Source: Pseudomonadota bacterium (GTDB lineage Bacteria > Myxococcota_A > Polyangia > Polyangiales > Polyangiaceae). Taken from it: a stretch of DNA of 64,000 bases. Each line of letters starts with the position of its first letter. Position 1 is the first letter of the stretch. The notes under the pieces are model-generated. The model was not told where the DNA came from and searched no databases. It saw nothing but the letters and a program-made list of their open reading frames with translations. Shown here one piece after another: positions 32,202 through 40,769 of this stretch. The translations under genes were made by a program, and so were the position numbers. Where the stretch lies: positions 61,740-125,739 of the forward strand of contig JAEYYX010000063.1 of the NCBI GenBank assembly GCA_023428245.1, read 5' to 3'.

Positions 32202-34769
32202 ATGACCTCTCTTCCCAGCCTCCCCCGAGAGGACGTCTCCACCCGGCAGCCCGGGCCCCTTGAGCTCGACTTCGACGCCATCTCTCCGAGTGAAGTCACC
32301 TCCGACTGGCTTCTCGAGAAGCTGCTCGGCTACGTCGCGAGCATGGGCCTCGAGCTCTATCCAGCCCAGGAAGAGGCCATCCTCGCCGTCTGCGAGGGCA
32401 AGAACGTCGTCTTGAACACGCCGACCGGCTCGGGCAAAAGCCTGGTCGGCGCGGCCGCCTGTTTCGCCTCTTTGGCGCGGGATGAGCGGGCCTATTACAC
32501 GGCGCCCATCAAGGCGCTGGTTACGGAGAAGTTCTTCGACCTGTGTCGCCTGTTCGGGCCTCAGAACGTCGGGCTCATGACCGGCGATGCGACGGTGAAT
32601 CGCGAAGCGCTCGTGATCTGTTGCACTGCCGAGATCTTGTCGAACTTGGCCCTCCGCGAAGGCGAAGACGCTGACGTCGAGTGGGTGGTCATGGATGAGT
32701 TCCACTACTACGCCGATCGGGAGCGCGGGGTAGCGTGGCAAGTACCGCTGCTCACCTTACCGCAGGCGCGTTTTCTCCTGATGAGCGCGACCATCGGCGA
32801 TCCAGAGCCCTTCGCCAAAGCCGCCACCCGCATCACCGGGCGGGAGACAGCCATGGTGATCGGCCACGAGCGCCCTGTGCCTCTCGAATTCCGTTACGTC
32901 GAGACGCCCCTAAAGGACACGGTTCAAGATCTTGTGAAGGAGGGCCGCGCGCCCATCTATATCGTCCACTTCTCCCAGCGCGCGGCGATCGAACAGGCCC
33001 AGAGCCTGACGAGTTTGGACCTCTTGACCAAGGAGCAGAAGAAGGAACTCAAGGAAGAAATTGCTTATGAGCGTTTCGAGAGTCCCTTTGGAAAGGTGCT
33101 CGCCCGCTTCATTCCCCACGGCATCGGAGTCCATCATGCTGGACTCTTGCCCCGCTACAGAAGGCTCATTGAACGGCTGGCGCAAAAGGGGCTGCTCAAG
33201 GTCGTCGTCGGCACCGATACGCTCGGCGTGGGCGTCAACATCCCGCTGCGTACGGTACTTTTTACCCAGCTCTGCAAGTACGATGGCGACAAGACCAAGC
33301 TCTTATCCGTGCGCGATTTCCTTCAGATCGCAGGTCGCGCGGGGCGGCGTGGGTTTGACGATCAGGGTACCGTAGTCGTTCAAGCGCCTGAGCACGTCAT
33401 CGAGAACCTCGCGCTCAAGCGCAAGGCCGCCGGGGATCCAAAGAAGCAGCGCAAGATGCACCTGAAGAAGCCTCCGGAGCGAGGGTATGTCCCCTGGGAC
33501 GAAAAGACCCTGGAGATGCTCAAGTCGGCGCCCTGCGAGCCTTTGACTTCAAGCTTCGACGTGAGTGTTGGCATGATGCTCGCGGTGCTCGGCCGGTCAA
33601 AGGGAGGCTGCCGAGCCATGAAGGCGCTGCTCGCAGAGAATCACGAGCCCCCGGCAAAGAAGCGCAGCCTCCGGAGGAAGGCGCTCTCTTTGTTCCGCGC
33701 GCTCGGGCGGTCGGGGGTGCTTGAAATCAAGGACAAACAGCTGTGCGTCGCCCGCGACTTCGGGGCCGAGTTTTCGCTCCATCAGGCCCTGTCGCTCTAT
33801 GTGCTCGAGGTCGTAGAGACGCTGGAGAAAGCCGAGCGGGAGTATCCGCTGCTTGTCGTGAGCTTGATCGAGGCGACGACTGAAAATCCAGGGCTCGTCC
33901 TGCTTCGGCAGATGGACGTCCTCAAAGGACGGCGGCTCGCCGAGCTCAAGCAGGCGGGCGTCGAATACGAGGAGCGGATGGAGGAGCTCGAGAAAGTGAC
34001 ACACCTCATGCCACCGGAACTCGACTTCCTTCAGGGCACCTTTGAGGCTTTCTCCAGGCAACATCCCTGGGCCCTGAGCTACGAGATTGCTCCGAAGTCC
34101 GTGGTGCGGGACATGTACGAGCAGGGCCTCGCCTTCAACGGCTACGTGAAAGAGTACGGACTCGAGCGCGCGGAAGGGGTTCTGCTTCGGTATTTGTCGG
34201 AGGTGTACCGAGCCCTCGACCGGAGCCTGCCCGAGTCGGCCAAGACCGAAGAGCTCGCGGACTTGATTGAGTGGCTCGGGGCCGAGGTTCGCTCCGTTGA
34301 TGCGAGTTTGCTCGAGGAGTGGACGCGCCTTCAGGATCCAGCGGCGGCCCTCGTCCGCGCCGACGAGCAGGAGCCGACGGAGTTCGATGTCACGCGGGAT
34401 CGAAGAGCCTTCACCGCCCTCGTTCGGAACGAAATCTGGCGTTTCGTGCAGAGGATCGCGCGCCGGGATTATGCGGGTGCGCTTCAGTTCCTTCACCCCT
34501 TGCCCCATGGCCCCTCTTGGGATGAGGCAGCGCTCGAAGCCGCTTTTGGGCCCTATTTCGAGGAGTACGGCAGCGTCCGCGTCGATCCTGCGGCGCGCAG
34601 CCCTCGTCATCTCAACATCGAAGAGACGAAGGACTCGTGGCGCCTCACGCAGATCATCGTCGACCCCGAGGAAGATCTCAGCACCCAGCTCGTCTTCTCC
34701 CTCGAGCTTGAGACCTGTCGAGCCGCTGGTCGCGCTCTCGCTTCTTTGGTGTCCATCGAAAGAAACTGA
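32202..34769 (+). CDS. DEAD/DEAH-box helicase, DUF3516/Ski2-like
   Basis: ATP-dependent RNA or DNA helicase of the Ski2-like group with a C-terminal DUF3516 region. The motor has Q-like LELYPAQEEAILAV, Walker A NTPTGSGKSLVG, motif Ia/Ib segments, DEFH box (MDEFHYYAD), SAT motif LMSATIGD, and motif VI FLQIAGRAGRRGFD. The rest, to residue 855, is helical with the DUF3516 pattern (PCEPLTSSFDVSVGMMLAVL). A role in RNA turnover is likely from Ski2/Mtr4 homology but is inference. AAAAGG lies 4 nt before ATG 32202; ATG 32187 is possible. Its stop codon lies inside the first copy of a 43-bp tandem repeat. Confidence 0.9.
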   Translation: MTSLPSLPREDVSTRQPGPLELDFDAISPSEVTSDWLLEKLLGYVASMGLELYPAQEEAILAVCEGKNVVLNTPTGSGKSLVGAAACFASLARDERAYYTAPIKALVTEKFFDLCRLFGPQNVGLMTGDATVNREALVICCTAEILSNLALREGEDADVEWVVMDEFHYYADRERGVAWQVPLLTLPQARFLLMSATIGDPEPFAKAATRITGRETAMVIGHERPVPLEFRYVETPLKDTVQDLVKEGRAPIYIVHFSQRAAIEQAQSLTSLDLLTKEQKKELKEEIAYERFESPFGKVLARFIPHGIGVHHAGLLPRYRRLIERLAQKGLLKVVVGTDTLGVGVNIPLRTVLFTQLCKYDGDKTKLLSVRDFLQIAGRAGRRGFDDQGTVVVQAPEHVIENLALKRKAAGDPKKQRKMHLKKPPERGYVPWDEKTLEMLKSAPCEPLTSSFDVSVGMMLAVLGRSKGGCRAMKALLAENHEPPAKKRSLRRKALSLFRALGRSGVLEIKDKQLCVARDFGAEFSLHQALSLYVLEVVETLEKAEREYPLLVVSLIEATTENPGLVLLRQMDVLKGRRLAELKQAGVEYEERMEELEKVTHLMPPELDFLQGTFEAFSRQHPWALSYEIAPKSVVRDMYEQGLAFNGYVKEYGLERAEGVLLRYLSEVYRALDRSLPESAKTEELADLIEWLGAEVRSVDASLLEEWTRLQDPAAALVRADEQEPTEFDVTRDRRAFTALVRNEIWRFVQRIARRDYAGALQFLHPLPHGPSWDEAALEAAFGPYFEEYGSVRVDPAARSPRHLNIEETKDSWRLTQIIVDPEEDLSTQLVFSLELETCRAAGRALASLVSIERN

Positions 34770-34888
34770 AGCCAGCCGACCCGAGGGTACGAGGCTGTTC
34801 TCAAGAAACTGAAGTCAGCCGACCCGAGGGTACGAGGCTGTTCTCAAGAAACTGAAGCCAGCCGACCCGAGGGTACGAGGCTGTTCTC
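34760..34888 (+). repeat. Three tandem 43-bp repeats, each able to form a hairpin
   Basis: Three head-to-tail 43-bp copies at 34760-34802, 34803-34845 and 34846-34888 differ only by one C-to-T change in copy 2 (GAAGCCAG versus GAAGTCAG). Each copy contains CAGCC...GGCTG with an inner ACCC...GGGT, an imperfect hairpin. The helicase TGA (34767-34769) is in copy 1, so the array begins in its last codons. It may be a duplicated terminator or a protein-binding array. Confidence 0.9.
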
Positions 34889-34917
34889 AGCGGGCCTGTG
34901 AGCTCCACTACGAACAA

Positions 34918-34931
34918 TGTGAGCGCTCACA
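34918..34931. promoter_or_regulatory. Perfect 14-bp palindrome (LacI-type operator-like)
   Basis: TGTGAGCGCTCACA is a perfect palindrome identical to the core of the symmetric lac operator and to the palindrome at 40756. It lies in the gap downstream of the helicase repeats, with no clear gene start nearby. Confidence 0.5.
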
Positions 34932-35023
34932 ATGCGCTCGGAGCAGAGAGCGCCGAAAATCGCTCCGCCCGAACTCGACGCGCCCCGCGTGATCTCGAGG
35001 GGCCCAGTGGGCGGAGACGACTT

Positions 35024-35054
35024 CCGAGAGGAGGGCGCTCAGCCTTCCTCTCGG
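35024..35054 (-). terminator. Hairpin after the 33-residue protein gene
   Basis: CCGAGAGGA (35024-35032) pairs with TCCTCTCGG (35046-35054), giving a 9-bp perfect stem that extends with a bulge. It begins 20 nt downstream of the small minus-strand gene. There is no T-run, so it may be a transcript end stabiliser. Confidence 0.45.
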
Positions 35055-35074
35055 ACCCCGTCAGGCAGTGCGCG

Positions 35075-35176
35075 TCAGGCCTTGGCAGCCTTCTTCTCGC
35101 GCTTCTTGTCCTGCTTCTCCTTGATGCTCAATTTCGGGCGATTGTTACTGCCCTTCTTCTCTTGACCTTTTGCCAT
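35075..35176 (-). CDS. 33-residue basic protein (MAKGQ-type)
   Basis: A short gene encoding 33 residues, beginning MAKGQEKKGSNNRPKLS and ending REKKAAKA. It has about ten lysines and three arginines with several Glu, and no hydrophobic segment. A strong Shine-Dalgarno, AAGGGGG, ends 6 nt before ATG 35176. Small basic proteins beginning MAKGQ occur in other bacteria as uncharacterised families. The longer open frame upstream (to 35398) has no start signal of this quality. It may bind nucleic acid or the ribosome, which is a guess from charge. Confidence 0.7.
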   Translation of the reverse strand: MAKGQEKKGSNNRPKLSIKEKQDKKREKKAAKA

Positions 35177-35316
35177 GCTGCACCCCCTTTCGGTTGAGAG
35201 ATAACCCGAGTGTAACCCAAGTTCTTCCGCGTGAGGGAAACTTCTTTTGGAAGGGAGGGACAGAGAGTGGTTGTTCGCGCCCGTCCGGGCGCAGCTGAAG
35301 GTCTTTCGTAAGAGTC

Positions 35317-35570
35317 TTTCAAGGAGGTGGACCGGGTCGAAGGCTCGTCCGAGCTCAGGCAGAAGTGATGGACCAGGCCCACCAAGATCGCTTTTCAAGG
35401 AGGTGGACCGGGTCGAAGGCTCGTCCGAGCTCAGGCAGAAGTGATGGACCGGGGCCCTCCAAAATCGAAAGCGCTTCGGAGCTCAGGCGGAAGTGATGGA
35501 TGGACCGGGGCACTCCAAAATCGAAAGGCGCTTCGGAGCTCACACGGATGTGATGGACCGGCTCAGAAGG
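35317..35570 (+). repeat. Degenerate tandem repeats of a dispersed element
   Basis: Four successive copies of a unit containing GAGCTCAGGC, then GAAGTGATGGACC and G-rich sequence, begin at 35351, 35427, 35479 and 35536 (spacing 76, 52 and 57 bp). The first two also share TTTCAAGGAGGTGGACCGGG upstream, with exact 76-bp periodicity from 35317. The last copy runs into the esterase stop codon (35563). A further copy lies at 58478. Besides this array, 35177-35316 holds the presumed promoter of the small gene and nothing else I can identify. Confidence 0.8.
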
Positions 35571-36750
35571 TACTGAAAAATGACCAAATATTGCTGGCGA
35601 CCTCGTCGGGGATGTAGTGGTCGTAGTTGCCGGTGCACCAGGCGACGGGCTTCTCATCGGCGCAGCCCTCATAGAACGAGCAGTTGTTCAGCGACTTCGT
35701 CGAGCTGGAACCGCAGCCGTTCTTGCCGACCCAAAAATCGCGGCTGCTCTCGCCGCTCGAGAGCTCGACGATGTCATCCCGCGTACCGTGCTGCAGCATG
35801 ATCGCGCTCTTGACGGAGCTGTTCCCGCAGCCATTCGGTCCGCCGCCGGCGACCGGCGCAAAGGCGCGGAACCAGTCGCTCTTGTCGCAGGCTATTTGGT
35901 TCGTGAAGAAGCCGCCCATGCTGAAGCCGCTGATGAAGATGCGCGTGCGATCGATGCAGTACTTCTCGCCGAGCTCGTTGATGATGGTTTCGAGGAACTC
36001 ATAGTTCTTCGCGTTCGCGGCCCACGTCGACTTGAGTACGTTGTCCCCCCAGTGGGATGTGTTCCCCGGATGCGGTCCTTCGCCCTGGGGCCAGACGGTG
36101 ATGGCTTTGCCGCCTGAGCGCTGCGTGAAGTTGAATCGATCGACGACGGCGATGTTGTTCATGTCGTAGCCATGCAGGCCGAAAATCAGCATGAGCGGCG
36201 TCTCGTTGTCTGCTCCCCCGGGCACATCGAGGAGGTAATAGCGAGTGTCTCCTTGAATCTGGAGCTCCTGTTGTTGGTTCTTTGGGGGAGGAGTCGGGAA
36301 GGCCTTCCCACAGCCAGCGGTCGTGGGCTCCTGGGTCTGACCGCCCGAACCATCCACACCGCCCGTGCCGTCCGCGCCACCGGATGCTGTCCCCCCATCG
36401 CCATCGCTTCCTCCAGCAGCGTCGGCGCCACCACTCGAGCCGCCCGCATTCCCGCCTCCCGAATCGTCACTGCCGCCGGTGGCGCTGGACGTTCCGCCGG
36501 TGAGCGCGCCTCCCGATCCCGGAGAACCACCGAGGCCACTTTGGCCGCCGCTCGTCGCGCCGCCCGCGCCCGGACTGACTGCGCCCCCGGCGCTCGGGCT
36601 CGCGTCTCCGCCGCTGCCGTCAGTTGGCCCAGCGTCGCTCGAGCAGGCAGCGACGAGTCCGAGTACAAGGCAGAGCGATGCGGGCGTGCCCCTTCGGAGA
36701 GCGGCCCGGAGCAGATCGCGTTGCGTGACAGGTGAGTTTGCGGCCGACAT
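35563..36750 (-). CDS. Secreted CE1-like esterase lipoprotein (PHB depolymerase/feruloyl esterase-like)
   Basis: A 395-residue lipoprotein: signal ending LGLVAAC, then a Gly/Ser/Thr-rich linker of about 100 residues, then an alpha/beta-hydrolase of the LpqC/PHB depolymerase/feruloyl-esterase family. The nucleophile is in GFSMGGFFTNQIAC, a likely Asp in HGTRDDIVEL, and a His in GNYDHYIPDE near the C-terminus. Cysteines SAGCGKA-type and SFYEGC...WC probably form disulfides. It is a clear paralogue of the esterase at 40905. ATG 36750 begins the signal peptide. A GGGGA-N8-TCCCC inverted repeat lies 35-58 bp upstream. Its stop lies in the last copy of the degenerate repeat array. Confidence 0.82.
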   Translation of the reverse strand: MSAANSPVTQRDLLRAALRRGTPASLCLVLGLVAACSSDAGPTDGSGGDASPSAGGAVSPGAGGATSGGQSGLGGSPGSGGALTGGTSSATGGSDDSGGGNAGGSSGGADAAGGSDGDGGTASGGADGTGGVDGSGGQTQEPTTAGCGKAFPTPPPKNQQQELQIQGDTRYYLLDVPGGADNETPLMLIFGLHGYDMNNIAVVDRFNFTQRSGGKAITVWPQGEGPHPGNTSHWGDNVLKSTWAANAKNYEFLETIINELGEKYCIDRTRIFISGFSMGGFFTNQIACDKSDWFRAFAPVAGGGPNGCGNSSVKSAIMLQHGTRDDIVELSSGESSRDFWVGKNGCGSSSTKSLNNCSFYEGCADEKPVAWCTGNYDHYIPDEVASNIWSFFSTF

Positions 36751-36784
36751 AGCTCCCGTACCGTAACCGGGAGCATTCCGGTCA

Positions 36785-36808
36785 GCAGGGGAACTTTTTC
36801 TCCCCTGC
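36785..36808. promoter_or_regulatory. GGGGA-N8-TCCCC inverted repeat, copy (a)
   Basis: GCAGGGGA (36785-36792) and TCCCCTGC (36801-36808) are perfect 8-bp arms around ACTTTTTC. It sits just upstream of the esterase start (36750), within its likely promoter or leader. The same layout occurs at 40734 and 43235. Other small palindromes in the 237-bp gap are CTCACGAAAGTGAG (36890-36903) and TTGAGCTCAA (36952-36961). Confidence 0.6.
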
Positions 36809-36987
36809 AAATGGGAATCGGTACCATGGCCTTCTGAGAGCCGAGAACGGCGGACTCGTGAGCACCGTGGAAGCGGTACCCACTTATCGCTCACGAAAGT
36901 GAGAGCGAATGATCGCGCGCAGCACAAAGTCTGGACGGTGAACCGATCCAGTTGAGCTCAATCTTTACAGGGCTTCGTGGGGGCGCG

Positions 36988-38691
36988 TCAGCGCGCGTTT
37001 GTAAAGAGCGGGCTCCGGATGAGTTCGAGGGTGAGCTCTTTGAGTGAGGCGTTCTCCTCGAGGCTCAGAGCAATCGCGTCGTCCAGTCCCGGACGATCGG
37101 CGGTATCGAGATCACGGGCGAGGACGAATTCGGCGAGACGCGCGCTGTAGCAGGCGTGAGCTCGGCGATCCTCCGCGAGCAAGGCGGCGAGCTCGGCGGC
37201 TCCTGAGAATGTCTTTTGCTCTCCGGAGAATCGATAACTTCCAGTCGTATCGACAGGAGAGCCATTGTCTGTCGCGCGCACGCGCCCGATCGCGTCGTAG
37301 TTCTCGAAGGCGAACCCGAGCGGATTGATATGCTCGGCGTGGCATTCTTTGCAGGGCGGGGCAGCTGTTGTTTCGGTGAGCCAATCGCGCGTCGTCTGGC
37401 CGGGCGCTCGCTCTTCGGGGGCGATCGGAACCACGTCCGGGGGCACCGTGAGCTGACGGCATAAGATCGAGCCCACGATGAAGGTGCCCCGATGGACGGG
37501 GCTTGGCTCGGTTGGCATGGATCGGGCGGCCAAAAAGCCGAGCCTCGTCAAGATCCCAGGCCGTTCGGGAAGCTCGGCCTGAACGAAGCCCTCCTTCGGC
37601 GCATCGACGCCGTAGAGGGGCGCCGTGATCGGGTCGATGAAAGCGCGCGGCGACGTCAGGAGCTCACGAAGTCCTCCGTGGTGTTCGGCGAATTGAGCGA
37701 AGAGCAGCTCGTCGGCGGTGAGGATGCTCTGTTTGAAGTCCTCTGCAGAGCCGGGGGAAAGAGGCGTCACGAGGTTCCGATAACGACGAAGCTCGAAGAG
37801 CTCGGAATAGAAACGCGTGAGCGATTCGCCGGCCCTCGACTGTTCGAGGAGTTCCTCGGCGGCATCGAGCAACCCCTCGTTCGTGTCGAGGGCGCCGCTC
37901 GCAGCTCTTTCGAGCAAAGCATCGCTCGGTGTCGTGTCGCCGAGAAGAAAGGAGAGCCTTGTGGCGAGCTCGAGTCCGGTGAGCCGTTCGCCCTCGGGGG
38001 TAAGCTCGATGCGGTAGAGGAAATGTGGCGAGTTGAGGAGGGCTTCGACAAAGATGCGGGTGCCGTCGGCAGCGTCGCTTCCGAGACTCGACTGTTCGGA
38101 GATTTCGCTCCCCTGAGCCCAGAGGGCAGAGAAGCGTGAGACCTCCGATTCGGTCAGCTCGCGGCGGAACGCGCGCTTGCCGACCTTGCGGATGAACTGT
38201 GCCGGATCCTGGACACCGCCGAGCCTTTCGAGGGCACCGGCGTCCTTGGCGATATGTTCCGCAAGGACGGAGGCGGCAGTGACGTGATCAGCCCAGGCTT
38301 GCTCATCAACGATGAGATATTTCTCATTGTTGGTGAAACGGCTGGCGAGAGGTTCGTTCGAGAAAGGAGGCAGATCAGCGGGCAGCGAGGGCAGCTCAAA
38401 TATGGCCTGCACGCTCCTTTGCCATTGCAGGTGCGTGAGCCGGACGAACCCCGTGAAGAGGGGAGTGCCGGCGATTTGGATGTCCTCGGAGTCAAGGTTC
38501 ATCGAGCCGCCGGAGCCCGATGTCCCTCCGTTCGCGCCGCCGGAGCCGTCTTGATCAGGATCGCCCGCGTCGCCCGCGATCCCTCCGACACCACTCGTGT
38601 CCCCATCACGATCTGTGAGTCCACAGCCGAGGCTCGAGAGGCCCAGCAAGAGTAGGTTTAGGATGCACTTGGTGCCGGTTGTTGCTCGCAT
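36988..38691 (-). CDS. DUF1592/DUF1588/DUF1585 c-type-cytochrome-like lipoprotein
   Basis: A 567-residue predicted lipoprotein (LLLLGLSSLGC lipobox) with a Gly/Asp/Ser-rich linker, then the PSD1-associated domain series DUF1587-DUF1595-DUF1592-DUF1588-DUF1585. Recognisable pieces are FVRLTHLQWQRSVQAIFELP, KRAFRRELTESEVSRFSALW, LPERPGILTRLGFLAARSMP, CKECHAEHINPLGFAFENYDAIG (a CxxCH haem-binding motif) and VLARDLDTADRPGLDD, ending LIRSPLFTNAR. Function is unknown, though these proteins accompany DUF1552 proteins, as here. Homology and lipobox place the start at ATG 38691 rather than 38832. It diverges from the DUF1552 gene across a 404-bp gap. Confidence 0.88.
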   Translation of the reverse strand: MRATTGTKCILNLLLLGLSSLGCGLTDRDGDTSGVGGIAGDAGDPDQDGSGGANGGTSGSGGSMNLDSEDIQIAGTPLFTGFVRLTHLQWQRSVQAIFELPSLPADLPPFSNEPLASRFTNNEKYLIVDEQAWADHVTAASVLAEHIAKDAGALERLGGVQDPAQFIRKVGKRAFRRELTESEVSRFSALWAQGSEISEQSSLGSDAADGTRIFVEALLNSPHFLYRIELTPEGERLTGLELATRLSFLLGDTTPSDALLERAASGALDTNEGLLDAAEELLEQSRAGESLTRFYSELFELRRYRNLVTPLSPGSAEDFKQSILTADELLFAQFAEHHGGLRELLTSPRAFIDPITAPLYGVDAPKEGFVQAELPERPGILTRLGFLAARSMPTEPSPVHRGTFIVGSILCRQLTVPPDVVPIAPEERAPGQTTRDWLTETTAAPPCKECHAEHINPLGFAFENYDAIGRVRATDNGSPVDTTGSYRFSGEQKTFSGAAELAALLAEDRRAHACYSARLAEFVLARDLDTADRPGLDDAIALSLEENASLKELTLELIRSPLFTNAR

Positions 38692-39095
38692 GCTCTTGTC
38701 TGCCTCCGCCCGATCCCCTCGCGACTTGAACCAGAGCCGAGCATAGCCGCTTCCTCTTAAGAAAGCTCCTTGGGCGCACACGAAAAGATGCGGGCAGGGG
38801 GCAGGGAGAGATTGGCTTCTCCTCGACCACACGAGAGGGGTAGTTTTTCGCCTCGCCAGGGTTCAAGTATCGCGCGGGGGGGGATTGGGGTGTGAGCGCT
38901 TCGTGGGGAGCGCGCGCGGGCAGGGAACCCTATCCAAATCATGCAGATAGGCCGCCTCGCCGCCCCGCCGTCTCGCCGCCTCGCAAAGACCTCATTGGCG
39001 ACAAGTAGCGCTCGTGATAACCATGGACTCGGTCCAGTGGGGGAGGTGCCCGTCTCGAGCGTCTCGTCCCCCCAGGAGGGAGCGATGGTGGTCGT
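38692..39095. other. Divergent intergenic region between DUF1592 and DUF1552 genes
   Basis: 404 bp with no convincing gene. It contains a weaker copy of the GGGGA-N8-TCCCC motif at 38837-38854 (GGGGT-AGTTTTTC-GCCTC; same spacing), a half-palindrome TGTGAGCGCT at 38891-38900, and a CGCCTCGC-rich low-complexity run at 38951-38984. Probably holds both promoters. Confidence 0.55.
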
Positions 39096-40472
39096 ATGAA
39101 AACAGTGCCCAAGGCGAAGGTATCTCGGCGCGCTCTCTTGCGCGGCGCGGGTACCACAGGACTCCTCTTGCCCTTCTTGGAGAGTGTTCCCGAGCGGTCA
39201 GCGTTTGCGCAGAACGAGGACCCTCGTTTCGGATTTTTTATCTGCGCCGCGAACGGGGTTGTTCAAGAGAGCGGACAGGAGCCTGAGCGTTTCTGGCCTA
39301 CAGAGGCGGGCGCTCTAACGAAGGAAAAGATGCTCGCCGACAGCGCCGAGCGCTGCACGGGCCTGCTCGCCAACTATGCTGACAGGCTCCTCATTGTCAG
39401 CGGCATGAGGTATCCCAGCCCCCCCACCGGAGATACGCACGGCCAATCTCACGCCATGTGTTTGACAGGACTTCCATCTGAAGGACCCTCCACCACGGTG
39501 ACGAGCACAGGGCCATCGGTCGACTGGGTCATCGCTGAGCACGCGGGCGGGGTTCCCTTGAACACCTATGCCGGCATGAAGTCCGGCTATATCGACGATC
39601 GCCTCTCTTTCCGCAGCGCCGGAGTGATCGCGCTTGCCGAGCGGGATCCGAAAGAGGTCTACCTGCAGCTGGCGGGACTCTTGGACGGAACAGGAGCGGC
39701 AAGTTCCGCGGCTCTTGAGCTTGCGCGTCGAAGGAAGAGCGTCAACGATCTCGTACGGGAAGACCTTCGAACGCTGCTGAGTGATTCCCGCCTCAGCGCG
39801 GCCGACAGACAGCGCCTCGACCTTCATCTGAGCGTCGTTCGGGACATCGAAGTTTCGATGGAGCGGATGGACTGTAGCGAGAAAAGTCTCTCGCTCGATG
39901 AGATCCTCGCGATCGGGCCGAACGGCTACATCGAAGATGTGGTCCGACTTCAGATGCAGCTGGTTGGTGTGGCGTTTTCCTGCAACATGACGCGAGCCGC
40001 CACTCTGCAGTGGGGAGATGGTGGCGGCGACAATTCCGTCTACGTCATTGATGGCGAGACGTTGCCTCGGTTCCACCACATCAGTCATCGGATCAATTCG
40101 GACGGCTCGACCGGCACTCCCATCGAGGGGGCCGTCGAGATGCACGCGAAGATTGATCGCGTGCGCATGGGGACGTTCAAGACTCTCTTAGATCACTGGA
40201 GTCAGCTCTCGACGCCTCGAGGCACACTTTTCGATAGCGCCTTCGCAATGTGGACGACGGACGTTGCTGTCGGACCGAGCGGCAGTTTTCACAATCTCCC
40301 TGTCATCATCGCGGGTAGCCCCGGAGGGAGGCTCCGCCAGGGGCAGTACCTGAAGCCCAACCAGTTCACGAACACTCGACTTCTCAAGAGTCTCCTCGAG
40401 GTGTGCGGAGTCGACTCGAGCGGCTTTGCGGCTTCAGAGAACGTTGAGCCATTGGGCGATGTTCTGACTTAG
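39096..40472 (+). CDS. Tat-exported DUF1552 protein
   Basis: A 458-residue DUF1552 protein. The N-terminus SRRALLRGAGTTGLLLPFLE is a twin-arginine signal, so it folds in the cytoplasm before export. The body is typical of the family: FGFFICAANGVVQE, RLLIVSGMRYPSPPTGDTHG, SHAMCLTGLPS, a central RRKSVNDLVREDLRTLLSDS helix and a late TTDVAVGPSGSFHNLPVIIAG. Related proteins are encoded next to DUF1592 proteins in planctomycetes and myxobacteria and are thought to function together, though the reaction is not established. Start at ATG 39096; a GGAGGG lies some distance upstream. Confidence 0.88.
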   Translation: MKTVPKAKVSRRALLRGAGTTGLLLPFLESVPERSAFAQNEDPRFGFFICAANGVVQESGQEPERFWPTEAGALTKEKMLADSAERCTGLLANYADRLLIVSGMRYPSPPTGDTHGQSHAMCLTGLPSEGPSTTVTSTGPSVDWVIAEHAGGVPLNTYAGMKSGYIDDRLSFRSAGVIALAERDPKEVYLQLAGLLDGTGAASSAALELARRRKSVNDLVREDLRTLLSDSRLSAADRQRLDLHLSVVRDIEVSMERMDCSEKSLSLDEILAIGPNGYIEDVVRLQMQLVGVAFSCNMTRAATLQWGDGGGDNSVYVIDGETLPRFHHISHRINSDGSTGTPIEGAVEMHAKIDRVRMGTFKTLLDHWSQLSTPRGTLFDSAFAMWTTDVAVGPSGSFHNLPVIIAGSPGGRLRQGQYLKPNQFTNTRLLKSLLEVCGVDSSGFAASENVEPLGDVLT

Positions 40473-40732
40473 AGAGCTCTGAGGGAGAGGGCGGGACGCG
40501 GGTCGTCCTGCTCGACAAGGCACCCTGCCAGAAGAACAGAGGCGGAACGCGCCGGTCGAGGAGCGGCCGTATCGAATGCGCCTCTGGGTCGAACGCGCCA
40601 GTCGATGAGCGTCTTTCTGGAAGAAACGGCGGATTTTTAGTAGGGAGATTCTGCGCCTCCCGGATCTGGAATAATGGAGCGGTGACGGCATTGGTAGCGC
40701 TGTCCGCGACAGATTTTGAGAGAACGCGCCAA

Positions 40733-40754
40733 GGGGGGACAAAAATGTCCCCCC
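40733..40754. promoter_or_regulatory. GGGGA-N8-TCCCC inverted repeat, copy (c)
   Basis: GGGGGGACA (40733-40741) and TGTCCCCCC (40746-40754) form a perfect 9-bp inverted repeat with an AAAA centre; read in the shared layout it is GGGGA-CAAAAATG-TCCCC. It is 151 bp upstream of the esterase at 40905. Confidence 0.6.
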
Positions 40755-40755
40755 G

Positions 40756-40769
40756 TGTGAGCGCTCACA
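40756..40769. promoter_or_regulatory. Perfect 14-bp palindrome (LacI-type operator-like)
   Basis: TGTGAGCGCTCACA begins 2 nt after the GGGGA-N8-TCCCC copy (c) and is identical to the palindrome at 34918. It is 136 bp upstream of the esterase start. Partial forms occur at 38891 and 46992, near other genes of the locus. Confidence 0.6.

Noticed and set aside
34889..35074. Small + strand frames after the helicase repeats
   Set aside because: Frames at 34898-35197 and 34932-35165 have no ribosome-binding site, and are mostly antisense to the 33-residue gene and its terminator.
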